DNA of 64,000 nucleotides from Cladobotryum mycophilum. Taxonomy: Eukaryota; Ascomycota; Sordariomycetes; Hypocreales; Hypocreaceae. The translations under genes were made by a program, and so were the position numbers. The stretch covers positions 1,984,001 to 2,048,000 of the forward strand of contig JAVFKD010000004.1 of NCBI GenBank assembly GCA_036429605.1, read 5' to 3'. The notes beneath the pieces were generated by a model. It saw only the letters and a list, made by a program, of their open reading frames with translations. It was not told where the DNA came from and ran no database searches. Shown piece after piece: positions 46,502 through 57,413 of the stretch (its first letter is position 1; each line of letters begins with the position of its first letter).

Positions 46502-46660
46502 ATGAAGCTCAAGCTCTTTATAACCATTGCTACGGTGTTGTTGATCGTCGCAGCTGAAATCACTCAGCAATGTTGTCGACCATTTCATCAACATTCTGGA
46601 AGTGGTTTCTTAGTCATTACGCTTATTCAATCCAAAATTCACACGGAAAACGCTTCTTGA
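46502..46660 (+). CDS. Possible small secreted peptide (52 residues)
   Basis: A short frame begins MKLKLFITIATVLLIVAAEI, a textbook signal peptide with a Lys-rich n-region, an apolar core and an Ala-rich cleavage zone. It then has CC and about 30 more residues before a stop. No family is recognised. The rest may be spliced differently: TTCTTAG before 46613 could be an acceptor. No TATA box or homolog supports it, so it is offered as a candidate only. Confidence 0.3.
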   Translation: MKLKLFITIATVLLIVAAEITQQCCRPFHQHSGSGFLVITLIQSKIHTENAS

Positions 46661-47306
46661 CGAGTTTATTACTATCATGTCCGGGTTCATGGGCTCACAA
46701 TGCGATGTCGAGATTCAAATCTCAAGTAGAACCGAATGTAGACCGTAGTTTTCGCCTAGTTGGAGTTTCTTTTCAATAATCCTTGATGGGGAGATGGTAT
46801 TAATAAAAACTAGAGCAGTTTGGGGGTCAGATAAGGACTCGAATTCCAACAGAGGCGAAGGTGGGGGAACCAAAGCGTGTTTAGAGGTGTTGGGTTTGAG
46901 ATTTAATTCATTTGGAAGACGCGCAGTTTTACATTTTATGGGACAAACGATGCATTACTTGGTCGTCATGTAAGAAGAATGGAAATAGAGATCTTTTATA
47001 CTTATATTGATCTACGAACTAAAGTAAATAAACTCTGTTAACCTAGAAACTTAACGCAGCTGTACATACGAATGACGTGGTTGGCGCCAAGAGGTGGCTG
47101 CGCAGATCACAGATGCGAAATACGAAACCAAGTCTCTGGGTTGGGATATGTGCGTCCGTATAAGGTTATGGCCAGCTGAGTTGAGCATCAGGTACTGGGA
47201 ATCATTGTAATGTATTAAAGAGACTGATATCCCCATAGCGGTCTTACAATGCAGGACTTGAGTAAATAATGAGCTACATATAATCATCGTCGAAGCCTTG
47301 GTAGTC
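46661..47306. other. Upstream region of the FAD oxidase gene
   Basis: AT-rich, with no supported gene. It should contain the oxidase promoter. Confidence 0.5.
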
Positions 47307-49285
47307 ATGATGTGGCACCTCATATTCACCTACGGCTTGTTTTTTACACTCCCCCAAATTATTCAATGTTACTCCTCCAAGCAATGCAAGGTGATACCAA
47401 GTGACCCAGATTTTCCGTCGATTCAGACATGGAGGACTCTCAACGACACCCTTGGGGGAAGACTCTTACGGCCAGTTCCTCCCGGGGCTGTTTGCCATCC
47501 AGAGCAGCCTACCTACGACCCGAAAGAGTGTCCCAAAGTGGCAAAAGCATGGGGCTCTTATGAGTTTCACTCATCCGACCCCATATCGATCATGAGCAGT
47601 CAATATGTCAACGACGCTTGTCTGCCATATCCTACTCTGTCTTGCAGCCCGATGGGCTACCCAGAATATGTCATTAATGCAACGACGCCTAGTCATGTCA
47701 AGCTGGGCATCGAATTTGGTAAGTACAAAATAGGGATGATCTATTGTTCTAATTGCTGAAGTGACTTTTAGCTAGGAAGCATAATCTCAGGCTGGTTATA
47801 AAGAGCACTGGGCACGACTTTCTTGGACGCTCAACGGCTCCCAATTCGTTGTCAGTTTGGACACATAATATGGACTCAATCAAGAGCCATAACGACGACT
47901 TCCAGCCACGAGGCTGCGGAATCAAGGTCAAGGGGAGTGCTGTAACTCTTGGTGCCGGAGTCGAAATGCAGGATGCCTTTACGCATCTGGGGGTCTCAAC
48001 CAAACCATGATTGGCGGAAGTGGTCGTACGGTTGGGATTAGCGGTTATGTTACTGGAGGGGGATTCTCACTTTTATCTCGCCGATATGGACTTGCTGCGG
48101 ACAATGTTCTGGAGATAGAAGTCGTGACGCCGATGGGTGAAGTTCTCACCATTAATGGGTGTCAGCATTCCGATCTCTTTTGGGCAATGCGCGGTGTAAG
48201 TGAACCACATTGAAACTTGCATTTCATGCACCAAATTCTTACTTCTATTTCAGGGCGGAGGTTCAACCTTTGGGGTCATCACATCCATCACGTTGAAAAT
48301 TTTCCCAAGTCCAAAGATACTGGCCATGGACTTTATGATGCTCGTAGATGCTAGGGAGTCCTTCATCTACGACATGGCTGCCTTCATATTCGGCCAGCTA
48401 CCGACTCTAGGGGGAAAGGGAATGACAGGTTACACATCTGTATTGGCTAGAATGCCAAACCCGATTCCTCTCCCCGGCGCTCCGGAGGAGGTCGGTGGAG
48501 TCATTGGCGTTGCCGTGCTTCAAGACACGAGCGAGGAAAATGACATGCTCAAACTATGGAAGCCGATCAACGATACGGTTAACACGAAATGGCCCGGAAA
48601 AGTCCAATTTCTGCCACGAATTGTGGCATACAAGTCGTACCTTGACTATATTAATGTGCACTACGATAATATGACCACGGGTGGAGACTTTTACATGGCA
48701 TCCCGACTATTGGACAAGACGGCTTTGACAGGCAACTCAAAAGCTCTCAGCAGAGCTATAGAAGGCGTCGTCGATGCTACCGATGGTTTGACGGCGTTTC
48801 TCGTGGCGGGGGAGGGGATTCACAACGTCGGTAGCAATGCGGTCAATCCAGGGTGGCGGAATTCCCATGTCCATGCAGGCAAGTCATCTTCTCACCACAA
48901 ACTCGAATCAAGAAGTACTAACACATGTCCTCAAAGTCGCTAGCAAAGCATTCCCTCCTCTTAATGCCACGGCTAAAGCTGGAGCTATCAAGCAGCTCAA
49001 TACCGCCATGGAGCCATTCAGACAACTGTCACCAAGCACCGGAGCTTACATCAATGAGGTATGTTTTTTCCCCCGTGTCCCGATGAGAAACTTGCAGCTA
49101 AGAATGATCTCTAGGGGTTCCCGTTTGAGAAGGACTGGCAGAAGACCTTTTGGGGAGAAAACTACCCCAGGCTGCTGGCTATCAAAAAGAAAATTGATCC
49201 GGAGAATGTGTTATGGTGTCACAACTGCGTGGGGAGCGAAGGGTGGACTGATGACAAAGGTCAGCTGTGCAAGCGTCGAAATTGA
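47307..49285 (+). CDS. BBE-like FAD-linked oxidase, secreted, with one apparent frameshift
   Basis: Exons 47307-47718, 47772-48195, 48254-48878, 48937-49058 and 49115-49285; about 584 residues. A signal peptide (MMWHLIFTYGLFFTLPQIIQ) is followed by Cys- and Asn-rich secreted-type sequence. The FAD_binding_4 core has KSTGHDFLGRS, with His152 placed for covalent FAD, and GGSGRTVGISGYVTGGG. A berberine-bridge-type C-terminus (FPFEKDWQKTFWGENYPRLL, DPENVLWCHNCVG) completes it. The usual second flavin-linking Cys is absent, so linkage should be through His only. Such oxidases dehydrogenate sugars, alkaloids or fungal metabolites; the substrate is unknown. Exon 2 is one base short, and the G5 run at 47989-47993 is where the frame breaks (a stop follows at 48008). 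Intron 3 is GC-AG with a TACTAAC branch site. Confidence 0.85.
48879..48936 (+). other. GC-AG intron 3 of the FAD oxidase gene
   Basis: Starts GCAAGT and ends CAAAG, with TACTAAC inside, 58 bases. Phase is kept only with this GC donor, giving VHAVASKAFPPLNAT as expected of the family. Confidence 0.85.
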
Positions 49286-50408
49286 GCACATTTGTATTAA
49301 GAAGACGTTGTATCGTAATTCTGGCTCATGTATAGGGAATCCTCACACCTTCGGATGACCAACATCAGCAAGGGATAGTGCGTTCAGTCGTCCAGCTACC
49401 CTCAACCAACTGTGGAAGGAACCGAAGAGACGTGGATAGGTGTAATCAAACTATAGTCCGTTATATTATTGGCAATAGAAGATGAAAGGTTCCGGTATAG
49501 CCAAACCGTATACAGATTCGGAACAGGCCTCCGCTAGCAGAAATTTGTATAGTTGATATTTGATTGAGCTGATGCCTCTAGGTTAGGTAGCAAGGTGGGT
49601 GATGGGGTCGTATCATTGATTTGACGGCTCATGCAAGACATGTTGTCGCGTTTCAGTGTATTCAACTTTCGTTGCTTGCCCCCTTGTCCCATTATTGCCG
49701 ATATTGCCAAACAAAGGGTTGTGTAATATACAAGTAGCCGTGGCACAGGGTCTTGCAATAACACGCAATCAATGCCGCGTCTACGGAGCATACAAAGCTG
49801 AAAGCATGTCTTGGTTCAAGTGAAATTACCCTTGACATCAACTAACGGCGCCATGTTTGTGATGTGTTGAATCATGTCTTGGCGACAGCCGGAGTTCCCA
49901 TGTTCCATCCACAGGCATCAAAAGAAAAAAGAAAAGAAGAAAAGTGATTACAGGATGATGGATTCCCGATCCTTTGTATGAGTAATATAATTACTAAGTT
50001 ACGAATCGGGATTGTTCGGGAGTAGCACCAACGTGTTCAGAAAGCACTTGTTGGGGAATGTGAACCTTGGAGACCATGTTTTTCCCCTTTTGTGGGTATA
50101 TTGTTCAGTGACTGAATGTATAGCGATAGTCGACAAAAAATTGCCTTGTGTGTTTAGCTGTGCTATCAAAGCACATAGAGTATAGCTATAGAAAACTGAA
50201 GCCCAATGGTTCATCTATTTACTGTGCCATTAACTGAACTTGCCCTGAAGACGACTGAATACAAAATGAATGTCGAACGATTCAATGCCCAAAGGTAACA
50301 TTTCTGCAATATATATACATATCATAGTATGCTGTGAAAGTGAGAAGATGAAGATTCTACCATCACCAATTCACCCACATCCCTAGGATAGATAGATAAC
50401 CCGTAGCA
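49286..50408. other. Intergenic region
   Basis: 1.1 kb, AT-rich, with no supported gene. The last 100 bases are the leader of the small gene at 50409. Confidence 0.5.
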
Positions 50409-50837
50409 ATGTCGTCGAACAATCGCCAGGGAAACATGGCACCGCCAGCCTCTCAAGGTCAGGCCTCCAGGTCCGCGCCCCAGCATGAACCTTACCAAAC
50501 AATCAACGGTGTGCCCATGCGACCCTGGCGTCACGGCTCTCGTCTCCCCATCCCCGACGGGTGCTGTGACATCGACGTGCTTGCCCAAGTGACTACCACT
50601 AGACTGGCCGAAGAGGAGGCGGCAAGCAAGAGGAGGGAAGCCCTCGACGACATGAGGGCTCTCATGGGCGCGGATTTTATGGCGAGAGTCTGGCCCCCGA
50701 TTGAGAGGTCGGCCTTGGGGGACCAAATCATTGAAAACGGGTTCAGGGGCCCCCGAACCGGGGAGTGGTGTTGTCCGAGTTTGAAACCCAGGTGGCCGTG
50801 GCCCTGCGCACTCACGGCTGTACATATCAACAGGTAA
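50409..50837 (+). CDS. Small helical protein, unknown; 3' end uncertain
   Basis: An open frame of 142 residues with ATG context CAATG. The first part is Gln/Ser/Pro-rich, then a helical segment (TTRLAEEEAASKRREALDDM). After ENGFRG the reading frame becomes unnatural (Trp- and Pro-rich). In the next frame, GPPNRGVVLSEFETQVAVAL and RTHGCTYQQVTLFLRRE read like a real helical end and stop at 50872. Entering it needs one more base in the GGGGCCCCC tract at about 50741-50750. Alternatively a GTAACC donor at 50834 could splice to a later exon. I do not recognise the family. The reading up to about 50740 is more secure than the rest. Confidence 0.5.
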   Translation: MSSNNRQGNMAPPASQGQASRSAPQHEPYQTINGVPMRPWRHGSRLPIPDGCCDIDVLAQVTTTRLAEEEAASKRREALDDMRALMGADFMARVWPPIERSALGDQIIENGFRGPRTGEWCCPSLKPRWPWPCALTAVHINR

Positions 50838-51114
50838 CCTTGTTCCTGCGCCGAGAGAGAAAGATAAGATGATGTGTTAAAAGCAGGGTTGGCAGAGAAG
50901 TCCTTCATGAACTGGTACTGAGAGCATTACCAGAGACTTGGACAGAAGCAAGGAAAACCTCGTAAGCCAAACCATTTTGGTCATATAATAAATAATACTG
51001 AGCATCAATAAAAACTTGATTCATTCATTACTCTTGGGTCACTTCACAATTAATCTGCAACTACATTTTTTGGGTCATAAAAGTGGTGTAAAAAAAAAAA
51101 AAACCACTCCCTAC

Positions 51115-53088
51115 CTAGGCAGTGGGTGTCTCGTGCAAGCTCCTCCTCCGCTGTATCTGGCCAACAAATACCTTCCGGAACCTGCCGCTGCAGATGTCGG
51201 AAACGTTCTCCTTGACGCCCGCCCAGTTCTCCCGGACAATGTCCCTGGTCGGGCGGGAGAAGACCTCGTCAATCTCCTCGAGCGTCTTGTCCTTGGTCTC
51301 GGGCATGAAGAAGATTTGGTAGAACTCGCCGACGAAGGCGATGCCGCCGTAGAAGCCCAGGGTGAGGCCGGTGCGCGTCATGGCGTCCTCCATGGCGGTG
51401 AAGTTGTAGGTGACGACGAAGGAGGCGAGGAAGAGGAGGGCGTCGGACGTGGTCATGCCGTAGCTTCGTAGGTATGTGGGGTACACTTCAGAGGGAACGA
51501 CTGCGAATTTTTGTTAGTACTTTTGATGGGTTGGGGAATAACGATAGAAGCAAAGTTGAACTGCTGCTGCTGCTGCTGCTGCTGCAAAAAAACTTACCCC
51601 ATGTCAAGCATGCGTAGGAGCCAAAGAACATCATGTAGATGATGAGACCCGAGAGGTAAAGCCCCTCTGCGGCCATGAGATGCGTATCCAACGGCATCTG
51701 GTAGGCAACGCCAATGAGAACCAAGCCGATAAAGAAACCCGGAAGCATCGTGATGGCCCAAAATCGTCTGCCGCACGTCTCCATGAGGAAGATGGCAGGG
51801 ATCGTGCCAATGAGCAGGGATCCGCCGCCGACAAGGGACATGTAAGTGGCGTTCTCATCGTTGAAGCCAATCTGCTTCATGAGCACGGACATGTAATACA
51901 TGATGGCATTGACACCAGTCAATTGACCGAGCAAGATCATGATGTTTGCGTATACAAGCGCTCGGCGAGCACGGGGGACACTATTTTCAGAGATTAATTT
52001 CCGTTTGCAGAGAGAGGGATCGACGAAGCCGGGGAAGGGAAGGCCAAAAAAAAAAACATACGTAAAGAAATCCATCCAAGGGAACCTCTGGTTCTTGGCG
52101 CCTTGGCTGATCTCGCTTTCCTCCTGCCTAACCGCCGAGGCCATGAGGAAAAACTCCTCCCTGGACTCGGCCGACTCGACCCCGCGAATTCGCTTCCACA
52201 CCTTGAAGGCGTCCATGACCCTGCCCTTGTGCATCAGGAACCGGGGGCTCTCCGGCAGGAACAGCATGCCGAAGAACATGACGGTGGAGAAGACGAGAGA
52301 CGAGCCGAGAATGTAGCGCCAGTTGCCGGGGACCTTGAGGAAGATGGCGGCCACGGCGTAGCCCAGCACCTCACCGAGGGCGATGTTGAACTGGTACAGC
52401 GACACGAGGTTGCCTCGAATGCGGCGCTCGACTGTCTCAGCTACGTAGACGGGGACCGTTCCGCCTTCCAGTCCGACGCCCATACCGAGGATCACGCGAC
52501 CAGCTATAATCATGCCTATTATAGGATGATTAATAAGGAATCTTCCCATCATAGTCTCTCGCCCATTCGGCTCGCATGTGAATAGGTGGGGGGAAGGGAG
52601 AGGGAGGAGGGAGGAGGGAGGGGGAGCAGCATTGATTGCTTACCGAAATTCATTGAGCCTGCTTCGAGGGCTGCACCCACAGTGTACAGTATAATGGAAA
52701 TTATAATGGCCCATTTTCGCCCAAGGTACTCGTTCGCTGGTGACAGCAGCAGCGCACCGCCCACAGCTCCCAAGGGCATTCCCGCATTCACCAAGCTATT
52801 CTGTCGACCGTCGATGTGTAGATCCTTTGGTAGAAACAGATTGGCACCAGAAATCAGACTCTGGTCCAGGCCGGAGAGCAGGCCGCCCATACTCGCAAAG
52901 GCGACGAGCAGCCATGTAAAGTGTCGAGGGTCCTTGAACTGTATGTTGAAGAAGCCCGTCTCGAGACCGCCGGCGGCATCGAGTTGGCGCTCTAGGTCTT
53001 CGATGAGGGTGTCGACTTCATGGCTGCTTGGGCCGGTCGCCACGTGCGTGTCGACAATGGCTTTCTCCTGGCCGTCGTCTGAAGACAT
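51115..53088 (-). CDS. MFS sugar/polyol transporter
   Basis: Exons in transcribed order are 53088-52644, 52515-52062, 51980-51598 and 51500-51115, giving 555 residues with phase kept throughout. This is a plasma-membrane proton-coupled sugar porter of the SP family with 12 helices. Signatures are GGLLSGLDQSLISGA in helix 1, EYLGRKWAI after helix 2, GRVILGMGVGLEGGTVPVYV in helix 4, PESPRFLMHKGR after helix 6, QLTGVNAIMYYM in helix 7 and PETKDKTLEEIDEVF at the end. The N-terminal 60 residues are acidic and cytosolic. The sequence type is close to fungal inositol, polyol or hexose porters; the substrate cannot be set from motifs alone. Intron 3 contains a (CTG)8 run. Another sugar porter lies 2.6 kb upstream on the same strand. 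Confidence 0.9.
51561..51585. repeat. (CTG)8 in transporter intron 3
   Basis: A perfect trinucleotide run close to the donor; it reads as CAG repeats in the transcript. Non-coding, likely polymorphic. Confidence 0.85.
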
Positions 53089-53700
53089 GGTTGGGTCGTT
53101 TTGGCTGTTGGTCGGAACGACGATGACGCTTCTGGGGGAGGGAGGGAGTGATCGATCTGGAGTAAGAGATCAATGTTCAAGGTAGAGAGACCATCCACCA
53201 ATGCCCTGGAAAAGAGAAGGAAAAAAGAAAAAACACCAAGGGCCAGTAGAAAAACAACAAGGGGGTATATCGTAAGAAATCCTTTTTCCTTTCTTTTACA
53301 TCATCACAAAGGAAAAAAAAAAAGTTCTCAGTATCTGTACAAGTAGTATTTGTAGCAAGTTTTACTATCTGCCTATTTCCCGTCAAGGCGAGAAAGAGGA
53401 AAAAAAAAGCTTGGTCCGTCTACTGTCCTGTCCTCCCCACTTCTTATTACATGCATGCATCTTCAAGGAAGCACGAGCACGGCTGGGGCGGTCCACGGCG
53501 CGGGCCTGGCTCATCCATCACCTGTATTGGACACTGCGAGTTTCCTCGTTGGTCTGCCCGGTGGAGAGAAAGAGAGAGATAGAGAGAGGAGGAGGGAATT
53601 GCCGATGAACTAACAAACAAGACCCAAAGTAATGCACGAGCCTCTCGGTCTCTTGTCTTGAATCGTACATGCATACATGCTGGTGTATCGTGAGAAAGTA

Positions 53701-53731
<31 letters not shown>

Positions 53732-55670
53732 CGTATCTGATACCTAATTGCTTGTCGCCCATTTGTAGGTTGTATGAGATGGCGCAGGTAAAACAAGAAT
53801 TGGCGTTGGGGGCCCAGTAGGACACTCACCAAAAAATGTGAGTGAGTACAAAGAAAAACGCAGACTTATGCGAATTGGGGAGGTTTACGTGCATTTCGCA
53901 TGCAAGCGCGCACTGGAATGGCGTCGACTCGGAATGGCATGGCGTCGAAAACGAGGCAGAAATGGGGAGAGATGCCGGTTATTTCGTCCTGCCCTTGTCC
54001 ATGTCCATGTCCATGTCGATCGGAGCATTTGACAAAAAAGACGCGAGAGGAAAAGCCACACTAACGTTAAAGGGGGAGGGGGAGCAGCAGAGAGAGCCAA
54101 GGCAAGGGAAACGGCACACACACACACTCCATCACTCAACCACTCGAAAAAAAAAGCAACATGATGACAATTCGAATCTCGACTTTCTGCAAGAGAGGAT
54201 CGGCAAAGCCGAGAGCCTCGCCCAGCCAAAAAGAAGAAAGAAGCAAAATATGCGGCCCAGGCTGTCCCTCCCTTGTCCCTTATCCCCTGTCCTCCCCCTC
54301 CCATGTCCGAGGACTTTGCCTGTATCTGCGGGTAAATCTCCTCTTTCGTCTGGAAATCTACACTTTTATCCTAAATCTCCCTTGCTTCTTCCCTTTCCCT
54401 TGCTTGCTCTCTTCGCCTGCACTATAACCCAAAAAGAAAATAAGTAAAAACAAGAATTTGAACCAAGCCAAGGAGGTCTCGAAGGGGCTTCTGTGGTTCT
54501 GCTCCGGCGGTAGTGCTCCGTACCAAGCCCGGTCTTTGCCTGATTTGTATGCACTATGCAAATTGTTCGCCAACCTATGGCCCTTGCCCATGGCATGGGG
54601 ACCCGGTCCGATGGATGTGGTGTGGGTCCCTGTCCTTGTTGCCTGTCTTGGGAAAGACAAAAGAAAAGGTTGGACTGGAAACTGGTAAAATGCCAAAGCA
54701 AGCCTAGCCCGTGTCTTCCGGGCGACGAGGTCCCATGATGTCGGCGGCGGCAGATGAGATGGGTGGATGGGTGGACGACTTGTCCGAGGCAGAGCAGATA
54801 ATCTATGGCCTTTTGGAGGGAGAAAGAGCCCAGATCTGCATGCCACCACTACGGGCCGCATCACCACCACCACCGCCACCTTTTCCTTAGTCTACCTGTC
54901 CTCAGTAGCCGGGCTGGTTGGTAATCCCAATATGCCGAGATGACGCTTTGAACGTAGCATCACATATCTCGTAGTGTCCAAGCCTCCCCCTCACCAGCTT
55001 GCAGCTATCTTATCCCGTCCATCAGCTCTCTATGGCCGGACAAGTCCGTCAGTGACCCCCCGTGTATCCTGCATCTCGCAGCCGTGCCGTTCGCATGATT
55101 AGAACACACTTCCCTTCGGGTTTGAGCGAGTTCCCTCTCTCCCCCAGGTTTCTGTTTTTTCAGCTTGCAACCTGATTGCCTGCATCGTATAGTTGAGGGG
55201 AAGGGGAAGTGGGTTCACGCATTCGACATGCCGACCCGGTGCATCCTATCAATCAGTTGTGTTTTGTTGTACAAGTCAATTTTCCATGTCTCATCCAGAT
55301 CAGCGGTTGTTTTATAATCAGGGATTCATCAACTAAAAAAACGGCTTTCTTGACTTGCCCATCCTAAAAGTCTAGCGCCAACAAGGCGAGAAAATGGGAA
55401 AAAAGAAAGTCAAGTTCCCCATGGTGCTGTTGGAGAGGTGGCATTGGAGAGGTGGTATTGGAGATGTCATTGTGGAGACGTGCCAAAGTGTGTCATGCCA
55501 AACCTGTATCTATTCTATACCCAAGTCTATGTCTATCTATATGCCCGTCTATCTATGCATTCGTCTATATCTTCTTTTTGTTTATGCCCAAGTCTATCTC
55601 ATGCCAAATGCAGAAAATCGTACAAAATATGCAACATTACACATTCCTTTTTGTTTATACATTACCCGGC
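53089..55670. other. Gene-free spacer between two transporter genes
   Basis: 2.6 kb with a (GT)14 microsatellite (53704-53731) and many purine or pyrimidine tracts. No frame is convincing; a 173-codon minus-strand frame at 54358-54879 is low-complexity. Confidence 0.5.
53704..53731. repeat. (GT)14 microsatellite
   Basis: A perfect dinucleotide run of 28 bases in the spacer upstream of the sugar/polyol transporter. Confidence 0.9.
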
Positions 55671-57413
55671 TCACACGCATTCCCTGTCCGAAGAGCTCTC
55701 GTGGCCGTCATCCGCTTCCTTTTCCTTCTCCTTTTTCGTCTGCATGTTGGTCGATGGCCGCCGCTTGGTAGCATCGCCGTCAAAAATGTATGCCAACTCC
55801 TCAAGTGTCGGGCCCGCCGTCTCAACGAAAAAAGTAAACAATGAGAAAAATGACCGCTACCCAAACGCAGTAGTAGATGTAAAACTTCCAACCAATGTCC
55901 TGTAGGCCAATCGGGTTGACATAGCTGCCGAAGACGGTCGCCACCTGGATGGTCAGCAGGACAAATGCCCACGTCTTGGCACGCATCTGATATGTCACAA
56001 GCTCCAGAGGATACGTTACGACCAGGTTGGTCCAGGCAAACGTGTAAAATCCCTGGAAGATGAATATGCATGCAAGAACCAGACGACCTGCCGGAATTGA
56101 GCCATGATCAAGGTACTGCTGCGCTGCAATGGTCCAAGCAATAAAGGTTACAAAAACACCGCCGGAACCAACCACGAAGAACGTACGCCTCTTGAGCTTG
56201 TTAATCAAGGCAGTCACAGCCAAAGCAATAACGTATTGCCAGATTGTAATCATGCCGTTGACGAGGGTAATTTCCTTGTGGGAGGTGATGCCCGTGGTCT
56301 TTAGAACCTCGGTCAAGTAATTTGACACCAGCAGATTACCAGAGGTTTGACTAAAGATGGCACACGCAAAGCAGAGGGCAATACGCTTCAGGTTGGGGAT
56401 GGAGGAAAAGAAGTCTTTCCACGTCATGTTCTGCTCAGCCTCCTTTGCAATAGCTTCCTCAATCTGGGCACACTCAAAGTCAACAAGTTCCGAGTGCGGG
56501 TTGCATTCGCCATGATACTTGACCAGAATCTCTCGTGCCTTCTTTGCCTCACCCTGAGCTACCAGCCAACGAGGCGATTCAGGACAGAAGAAGATGAACA
56601 GGAGCTGGTATGCGGATGGCACAACCTGGATCAATGTAGGAAGCTTCCATGACCAGTCACCAGGAATCTGATAACAGCCATAGGTTGCCCATGCACCAAT
56701 CACGTATCCAAGCACAATGGATGTGTTATAGAACGTCGTGACCTGGACTCGCTCCTTGGGATGACTCAGTTCTGTTACAAGAACCGGCGCACCCATCTGA
56801 ATCAAGGACGAGCCCATTCCCAAGATCATCTTTCCACCGATATACATGTTCAGGGACGTGGCGAAGAATTCGATGAAGACGCCGACGATGATGACGATGG
56901 AACCGAGAGCGGTAGGGAGTCGACGACCGAACTTGTCACCTATTCCACTGAGGAATAAGAAGGGTAGCACGCCGCCGATGGAATTGGAAGCGCCGAAAAG
57001 GCCCAGCTTGGAGCCGGTTGGGTGACCGAAGCGATTCTGCCATGTTGGTAGGACCTGCATGCCATTGGTCATGGACTAAGTAAGTAGAGCGAGCGCATGG
57101 TTAGTCTATATATTCTCTTGTCTCGAAAGGATTGAACGGAATGTGGTTTTTAGGGGGGTTGTTCAAAATTGGTGAGACAATTTTTGTGTTGAAAGGATTA
57201 AAGGATCCCTTGGTCGTAGCAGATAATTATGAAGACTTTGGATTGGATTTTGCTTACCCCATCGATACCGAGTGCAGCGCTAGCCAGAAGCGAAGACGTG
57301 AGGAGAAAATACAGCAGGATTCCGTTCCTACGGCGCCAAAACGGCGGGATTGACTCGAGGTCAATTGGAGAACTGATGTCATTGCCCGCGTGAGCAGCGG
57401 CTGATGGAGCCAT
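55671..57413 (-). CDS. MFS lactose/cellodextrin-type transporter, with one apparent frameshift
   Basis: Exons 57413-57258 and 57075-55671; about 519 residues once one extra base is allowed for. The product is a sugar porter with 12 helices. Signatures are GDKFGRR after helix 2, GMGSSLIQMGAPVLVTELSH in helix 4, PESPRWLVAQGEAKKAREIL with KYHGECNPHSELVDFE after it, and ETAGPTLEELAYIFDGD at the end. The KYHGE...LV-x-FE segment is typical of fungal lactose permease and cellodextrin transporters. In the sequence given, the frame stops at 55822 after VYFFR. The family ending appears if the A6 run at 55828-55833 (T6 in the transcript) has one base fewer, and exon 2 is exactly one base long. The gene diverges from a GH1 beta-glucosidase, which fits uptake of a beta-linked disaccharide. 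Confidence 0.88.

Noticed and set aside
54358..54879. 173-codon minus-strand frame between the transporters
   Set aside because: Biased composition from pyrimidine tracts, no recognisable motif.
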